Positions 61,253-64,000 of a stretch of 64,000 bases of DNA are shown here, piece by piece (the first letter of the stretch is position 1; the number at the start of each line of letters is the position of its first letter). The notes below the pieces were generated by a model. It saw only the letters and a program-made list of their open reading frames with translations, ran no database searches and had not been told where the DNA came from. The position numbers and the translations under genes are program-made. Source of the DNA: CAMCXE01 sp046347475 (lineage in GTDB: Bacteria; Pseudomonadota; Gammaproteobacteria; Pseudomonadales; Cellvibrionaceae); the NCBI GenBank assembly GCA_046347475.1, contig JAXMGD010000003.1, positions 671,844 through 735,843 of the forward strand, in the 5' to 3' direction.

Positions 61253-62083
61253 CTAGATACGCACTTGGCCGTGAAACACCACCGTAGCAGGGCCGGTCAT
61301 TTCAACCGGATTAGCGCCGCCTAACCAGCTGATATGCAAATTCCCACCGGGTAAATGCACCTTGACCGGTGATTTCAGCAAGCCGCGCTCAATCCCGGAA
61401 ACCACCGCCGCACAGGCGCCGGTGCCACAGGCGAGTGTCTCGCCAGAGCCGCGCTCAAATACGCGCAGTTTGACCTCGCTATCCCCCACCTTTTGCATAA
61501 AACCCACATTTACCCGCCTGGGGAAACGAGGGTGCGCTTCAATTAACGGGCCAAGCTGTCCAACCGGCGCACTCGCCGTATTGTCCACCAGCAGCACACA
61601 ATGGGGATTGCCCATGCTAACCGCACCGCAATACAGGGTTTGATTGTTAACCTCTAAGGCATATTCACTCGCCTGCTTGTCCGCTACAAACGGGATTTTG
61701 TCAGGTTCAAGAATGGGTGCGCCCATATCCACGCACACCTCACCGCGCGCTGTCACTTTCAACACCAAAACACCCGCAGCGGTTTCGGCGCGAATCTCCG
61801 TCTTGTGGGTCAGGCGGCGCAGGCGAACAAATACTGCAAAGCAGCGGGCGCCATTACCGCAATTTTCCACTTCGCTGCCATCGGCGTTAAAAATCCGGTA
61901 TTTGAAATCATTCTCCGGTTGTGAAGGTGGCTCAACCACCAGCACCTGATCACAGCCCACACCAAAATGGCGATCCGCCAGCTTGCGCGCGCGCTCAGGT
62001 GTCATGGATACCGCCTGGCTGATGGCATCGATCATGACAAAATCATTGCCCAACCCATGCATTTTGGTGAATTTAATACGCAT
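61253..62083 (-). CDS. dapF: Diaminopimelate epimerase
   Basis: A 276-residue cofactor-free epimerase converting LL- to meso-diaminopimelate for lysine and peptidoglycan. The two catalytic cysteines are seen in NCGNGARCF and ACGTGACAAVV. The start MRIKFTKMHGLGNDFVMID is the family signature. It lies five bases after lysA and is the last gene of lptM-lysA-dapF. Confidence 0.97.
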   Translation of the reverse strand: MRIKFTKMHGLGNDFVMIDAISQAVSMTPERARKLADRHFGVGCDQVLVVEPPSQPENDFKYRIFNADGSEVENCGNGARCFAVFVRLRRLTHKTEIRAETAAGVLVLKVTARGEVCVDMGAPILEPDKIPFVADKQASEYALEVNNQTLYCGAVSMGNPHCVLLVDNTASAPVGQLGPLIEAHPRFPRRVNVGFMQKVGDSEVKLRVFERGSGETLACGTGACAAVVSGIERGLLKSPVKVHLPGGNLHISWLGGANPVEMTGPATVVFHGQVRI

Positions 62084-62088
62084 TGCAC

Positions 62089-63336
62089 TTAATCCGGCAG
62101 CATCTGTTCAAGGGCCAGCAAGTCGGCGAGAGTTTCGCGCTTGCGTACTGTGTAGGCCTTGTCGCCATCAACCATAATCTCCGCTGCGCGAGGCCGCGAG
62201 TTGTAGTTGGAGCTCATCACAAAACCATAGGCACCTGCCGACAACATAGCCAATAAGTCGCCCGGCTCAATACACAAATCGCGATCTTTACCGAGAAAAT
62301 CGCCGGTTTCACACACAGGGCCTACTATGTCGTAGGCGCGCGTGGCACCATTTCTCGGTACCACAGGCACAATATCCTGCCAGGCTTGATACAGCGCTGG
62401 TCGAATGTTGTCATTCATGGCGGCATCCACAATAGCGAAGCTCTTATATTCGGTGGGTTTTAAATATTCGACACGAGTCAATAAAAGCCCGGCGTTCGCG
62501 ACTATGGAGCGACCGGGCTCGAACATCAGGGCTATTTTGCGCGCACCTAATTTTGCCTTTACTGCACTGATGTAATCGCCGGGCGAAGGGGGAGTTTCAT
62601 TTTTGTATGTCACACCCAGGCCACCGCCAAGATCCAAGTGGTGTATGGTGATTCCGCACGCGGCCAACTCATCGATCAGCAGTAGTAATCTATCTAAGGC
62701 GTCCAAAAACGGCTCAAGTTTGGTCAGCTGTGAGCCTATATGACAGTCAACGCCTTTAATACGGATGCCCGGTAAGCTCGCTGCACGTTTATAGACGGTT
62801 ACAGCCCGATCAATGCCGATACCAAATTTATTCTCTTTCAGGCCGGTGGAAATGTAGGGGTGGGTTTCCGGGTTTACATCGGGGTTAACCCGAATAGAAA
62901 TGGATGCGACCTTATTTTGAGCTACAGCAACTTGCGACACAGCCTCCAGCTCACTCTCCGATTCGATATTAAAACACCCCACGCCCACCTCTAGGCCACG
63001 GGCAATTTCGGCCGATGTTTTGCCTACACCGGAAAACACAATTTTCGCCGGATCGCCACCCGCCGCCAGTACCCGCTCCAGCTCCCCCGCCGACACTATG
63101 TCAAAACCTGCCCCAAGCCTGGCCAATATGTTTAGCAGGCCTAAGTTAGAGTTGGCCTTAATGGCATAACAGATCTGTCCCGGCCAATCCCCCAGCGCCC
63201 TCGCATATTGATCGTAAGCCTGGGTAATGGCTGCTCTGCTATAGACATAAGTGGGGGTGCCAAAGCGCTCGGCAAGTGCAGCAAGGCTGACGCCCTCAAA
63301 ATACAGACCGTCCGCTCTGGCGGTTAAATAAGACAT
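62089..63336 (-). CDS. lysA: Diaminopimelate decarboxylase
   Basis: A 415-residue PLP enzyme making lysine from meso-diaminopimelate. The PLP lysine is in CYAIKANSNLGLL; other motifs are FDIVSAGELERVLAAG, HIGSQLTKLEPFLDA, HHLDLGGGLGVTY, EPGRSIVANAG and GPVCETGDFLG. It lies between lptM and dapF, an order seen in Pseudomonas and relatives. Confidence 0.97.
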   Translation of the reverse strand: MSYLTARADGLYFEGVSLAALAERFGTPTYVYSRAAITQAYDQYARALGDWPGQICYAIKANSNLGLLNILARLGAGFDIVSAGELERVLAAGGDPAKIVFSGVGKTSAEIARGLEVGVGCFNIESESELEAVSQVAVAQNKVASISIRVNPDVNPETHPYISTGLKENKFGIGIDRAVTVYKRAASLPGIRIKGVDCHIGSQLTKLEPFLDALDRLLLLIDELAACGITIHHLDLGGGLGVTYKNETPPSPGDYISAVKAKLGARKIALMFEPGRSIVANAGLLLTRVEYLKPTEYKSFAIVDAAMNDNIRPALYQAWQDIVPVVPRNGATRAYDIVGPVCETGDFLGKDRDLCIEPGDLLAMLSAGAYGFVMSSNYNSRPRAAEIMVDGDKAYTVRKRETLADLLALEQMLPD

Positions 63337-63348
63337 GCTGATACCTAA

Positions 63349-63477
63349 TTAATATGAAGTATGAAAGTATGAGGTAGGTTTGTTGGGGAGCTTCAACGGC
63401 CCTTTCTGTCCGCAGCCTGCCAGCCATAAAAAGCTTAAAACAACGAAACCCGCAGTTACTGGGCGCCAAATTCCCAT
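63349..63477 (-). CDS. lptM: LptM-like small lipoprotein (YifL)
   Basis: A 42-residue lipoprotein: MGIWRPVTAGFVVLSFLWLAGCGQKGPLKLP with a short tail. The lipobox LAGC followed by GQKGPL is the LptM/YifL signature; in Escherichia coli LptM helps LptD maturation. The ATG at 63477 is chosen because the longer open frame upstream enters the rRNA promoter region. It is separated from lysA by 12 bases. Confidence 0.85.
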   Translation of the reverse strand: MGIWRPVTAGFVVLSFLWLAGCGQKGPLKLPNKPTSYFHTSY

Positions 63478-63606
63478 ATCCAAACCCTCAAAGTAGCCCG
63501 GCAGTATAAGTGCCTCAATCCAGCAAGAACAAGGAAGGAAAGGCATTGCACACCCAACTGTTTCGAGCATCTCAAAGGCTGCAGGAAATAAAACTAGAAA
63601 AAAGAG

Positions 63607-63635
63607 TTGACCGGCCAAGGGGAGGTGTAGATAAT
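63607..63635 (+). promoter_or_regulatory. rRNA operon promoter P1
   Basis: TTGACC (63607-63612), 17 bases, GATAAT (63630-63635), followed by the GC-rich discriminator GCGCGCC typical of stringently controlled rRNA promoters. Confidence 0.75.
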
Positions 63636-63788
63636 GCGCGCCACTTCGGACGAGGTGGTAAAAAAGACCGAACGAAAGGGCTATCAAGCTTTCTAAAAAG
63701 TCTTTTTAATCAATGAGTTGGAAAGGCTGTTTGAAAATCAGCTGAGCTGGTTTAGAAAATAAAAAACACCGAGGGATGAAAAATAAAG

Positions 63789-63816
63789 TTGACAGGGTGT
63801 TGAAAAAGAGTATTAT
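63789..63816 (+). promoter_or_regulatory. rRNA operon promoter P2
   Basis: TTGACA (63789-63794), 16 bases, TATTAT (63811-63816), with AT-rich sequence just upstream that could act as an UP element. It lies about 180 bases after P1. Confidence 0.75.
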
Positions 63817-63874
63817 GTGCGACCCCGCTGAGCGCTAAGCGAAACGGGAAAGGCGAAGATCCGGGCGATCTTAG

Positions 63875-64000
63875 CGTTCTTTAACAGAATGATCAAGCAA
63901 AGCGTGTGGGCGCTTGTGTTCAGAGATGTTAAAACATTATCGGATACAAGTGACTCGACAATTTATTTAAGGCTGTTGATTTTTAATTGAATTAGCAGTT
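63875..64000 (+). other. rRNA operon leader with boxA (16S gene beyond the window)
   Basis: GTTCTTTAACAGAATGATCA (from 63876) resembles the boxA antitermination element TGCTCTTTA and the conserved rrn leader of gammaproteobacteria. GGGCGCTTGTG and an AT-rich stretch follow. The 16S rRNA 5' end should follow within a few dozen to a few hundred bases after 64000. Confidence 0.75.

Noticed and set aside
63510..63716. Short basic open frame divergent from lptM
   Set aside because: It has no good ribosome-binding site, matches no family, and contains an rRNA-type promoter within it. cyaY, sometimes expected here, is not seen.

Overview
The window looks like chromosomal DNA of a marine or polysaccharide-degrading gammaproteobacterium, most likely of the Cellvibrionaceae (the Saccharophagus, Simiduia, Teredinibacter and Cellvibrio group). 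The clues are a secreted lipoprotein with enormous polyserine linkers, a BioH-BioC fusion, a GH3 beta-glucosidase, the murA-hisG-hisD and lptM-lysA-dapF gene orders and a SutA homologue. The genus cannot be fixed from the sequence alone. No tRNA, intact rRNA gene, insertion sequence, prophage or CRISPR array was seen. The last bases are the promoter and leader of an rRNA operon whose 16S gene should start just beyond the right edge.

Layout. 1-4640: the 3' end of prfA, yfbR, a DUF559 nuclease-like gene set among GGGAGAGGG-type palindromic repeats, a DUF4256 gene, a secreted alpha/beta hydrolase and a frameshifted metalloprotease-like fragment. 4770-10664: a biotin operon on the minus strand (bioB, three foreign-looking AT-rich genes, bioF, bioHC, an unknown gene) with a BirA-type operator shared with divergent comF. 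11404-16673: the polyserine lipoprotein, srkA, a GIY-YIG protein and a small outer-membrane barrel. 16765-20146: the glrK-qseG-glrR two-component operon, followed by a structured-looking leader with a 51-residue membrane ORF. 21075-28381: an HDOD protein, a caspase-like protein, a diguanylate cyclase, a GH3 enzyme and a cytochrome b561. 28439-37897: an Omp85-like protein, a nine-HAMP chemoreceptor, a decayed copy of the Omp85-like gene, and a FecR / haem-sensor / Ser-Thr kinase signalling cassette.

37929-43026 is an AT-richer minus-strand island with a DUF4150 (PAAR-like) protein, a degenerate ketosynthase and several unknown proteins, resembling an orphan type VI secretion effector module. 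43027-52568 is a complete yfaATSQP operon built around a 1545-residue alpha-2-macroglobulin-like protein. 53188-56195 is the zinc-uptake locus (znuB, znuC and zur divergent from znuA across a Zur box). 56262-61118 carries mlaC, ibaG, murA, hisG, hisD and sutA, with a tandemly repeated ribosome-binding-site/start unit before hisG. 63477-61253 is lptM-lysA-dapF, and 63600-64000 holds the rRNA promoters and boxA.

Most of the window is core metabolism and envelope biology. The most unusual items are the nuclease-like gene plus coupled small-gene pair inside the biotin operon, the orphan T6SS-like island, the A AAA AAC frameshift site in the metalloprotease-like gene, the structured leader after glrK, and the tandem hisG start sites.
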